Assembly: GCA_017624835.1 (NCBI GenBank)
Contig: JAGAMG010000050.1
Coordinates: 101,018 to 165,017, forward strand
Direction: 5' to 3'
From: Lachnospiraceae bacterium
GTDB lineage: Bacteria > Bacillota > Clostridia > Lachnospirales > Lachnospiraceae
DNA length: 64,000 nucleotides
Positions within the stretch are counted from its first letter, which is position 1, and each line of letters begins with the position of its first letter. Made by a program: the position numbers and the translations under genes. Below, piece by piece: positions 63,358-64,000 of the stretch. The notes beneath the pieces were generated by a model. The model saw nothing but the letters and a program-made list of their open reading frames with translations, was not told the origin of the DNA and ran no database searches.

Positions 63358-64000
63358 ATGGCATCTTCATCAGGTAAAAAGACATCATCTTCCAGAAAAA
63401 CCGGCACTAAGACAAAGACAAGCAGTAGAAGCAGAAGTACAAAGGCACGACAGGATGCGCAGGACAGCGCATTGTTCCATGAAATAGGACTTATTATCCT
63501 TTTTGTTGTTATGGTTCTGCTATTTTGTTGTAATTTTGGTATTATCGGTCCGGTGGGCGATGCTATCAGCAAAGTCCTTTTTGGTTTATTTGGTTTTACG
63601 GCATATATAGCACCGATTCTTTTGTTTGTGGCAATCGCCTTTTGGTTTGCCAATGAGGGGAATCCTACGGCAGTACGCAAGATGGTTGCAGGAGTGGTTC
63701 TTTTTGTAATGCTGGGAGTGCTTTGCGATTTGATTGCAGGGAATACAGCAGGTTTGGAAGCTTATGATATAAAAGCCATATATACGGCATCCAGTGAAGG
63801 TAAGAAGGGTGGCGGTATCATTGCCGGCAGTCTTAGTTTTTTGCTACTTCAATATTTGGAAATGATAGGAACCATTCTGGTAGTGGCTTTATGTGCTATT
63901 ATCAGTTTGATTCTTCTGACAGAAAAGTCCCTGCTGGGACAGATGAAAAATGGTGGAAGTCGTCTCAAAGAACGAAGCAGAGAGGATGCTGAGCGTAGAA
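63358..64000 (+). CDS. ftsK: FtsK/SpoIIIE DNA translocase, 3' partial
   Basis: The first 214 codons of a gene running off the window. An N-terminal Ser/Lys/Arg/Thr-rich segment (about 1-38) is followed by about four membrane helices (about 42-65, 75-100, 105-125, 155-185) as in SpoIIIE/FtsK. The motor and gamma domains are outside the window, so SpoIIIE or FtsK cannot be chosen. ATG 63358 follows AGAGAGG by 9 bp. Confidence 0.85.
   Translation, partial: MASSSGKKTSSSRKTGTKTKTSSRSRSTKARQDAQDSALFHEIGLIILFVVMVLLFCCNFGIIGPVGDAISKVLFGLFGFTAYIAPILLFVAIAFWFANEGNPTAVRKMVAGVVLFVMLGVLCDLIAGNTAGLEAYDIKAIYTASSEGKKGGGIIAGSLSFLLLQYLEMIGTILVVALCAIISLILLTEKSLLGQMKNGGSRLKERSREDAERR

Noticed and set aside
1-64000. 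Many long antisense frames opposite real genes, for example 10037-10777, 49966-50784 and 25354-26139
   Set aside because: They lie opposite well-supported genes, lack ribosome sites and have compositions expected of shadows in this codon usage.

Overview
The window reads as a chromosomal stretch of a low-to-moderate GC, Gram-positive anaerobe of the class Clostridia, most likely a Lachnospiraceae member. This placement is inference from gene content and style: a T-box leader before pheST, a clostridial-type 6S RNA, a Re-citrate-synthase-like gene beside icd, Rex, BspA-type leucine-rich surface proteins with a class B sortase, a SpoIID/LytB protein, and promoters close to TTGACA-17-TATAAT. No rRNA, tRNA, CRISPR array, prophage or insertion sequence was seen. 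Most of the window is housekeeping DNA; accessory material is concentrated between about 30.0 and 47.6 kb.

Layout. 1-3220: two half-size ABC exporters (the first cut by the window edge). 3297-7875: deoC, an Xaa-Pro aminopeptidase, and pckA behind a structured leader. 8011-8245: 6S RNA with promoter and terminator. 8283-11890: AraC regulator, SpoIID/LytB protein and a YihY/BrkB membrane protein. 12017-16436: a cytoplasmic GH3 glycosidase divergent from a secreted GH-A-like protein with three Ig-like repeats. 16492-23779: Phe T-box, pheS, pheT, M18 aminopeptidase, queA, PilZ and VanZ genes. 23847-29985: tyrA (minus), an EF-G-like GTPase and leuS.

Accessory block. 30014-30853: two unrecognised minus-strand genes. 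31034-35494: a two-gene unit of a DUF4157 (eCIS-associated) protein with two HExxH motifs and an AAA+ ATPase resembling those of extracellular contractile injection systems, with no sheath, tube or baseplate genes nearby. 35590-35856: a tiny Cys/Gly/Asn-rich protein. 36159-38175: an AAA15-type ATPase plus a HEPN ribonuclease-like protein, a probable two-gene defence unit. 38354-47573: class B sortase, two BspA-type LRR surface proteins (the first with a C-terminal TPKTG motif) and a leaderless subtilisin-like protease.

Right part. 47691-51045: a probable Re-citrate synthase, an FCD-type GntR regulator and NADP isocitrate dehydrogenase, with a 32-bp near-perfect palindrome laid over the promoter; together these suggest a locally regulated citrate-to-2-oxoglutarate (glutamate) branch. 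51080-53035: ABC-F ATPase (minus). 53186-57639: rex, a coiled-coil protein, nnrDE, alr and mazF. 57725-63261: CNNM/CorC-like protein, YebC-family regulator, GT2 glycosyltransferase, a polytopic membrane protein and a ClpP/TepA-like protease. 63358-64000: the start of an ftsK/spoIIIE gene that runs off the window.

The two most interesting candidates are the orphan eCIS-like pair and the ATPase-HEPN pair. The GntR palindrome, the pckA leader and the sortase/LRR/protease module are the next best leads.
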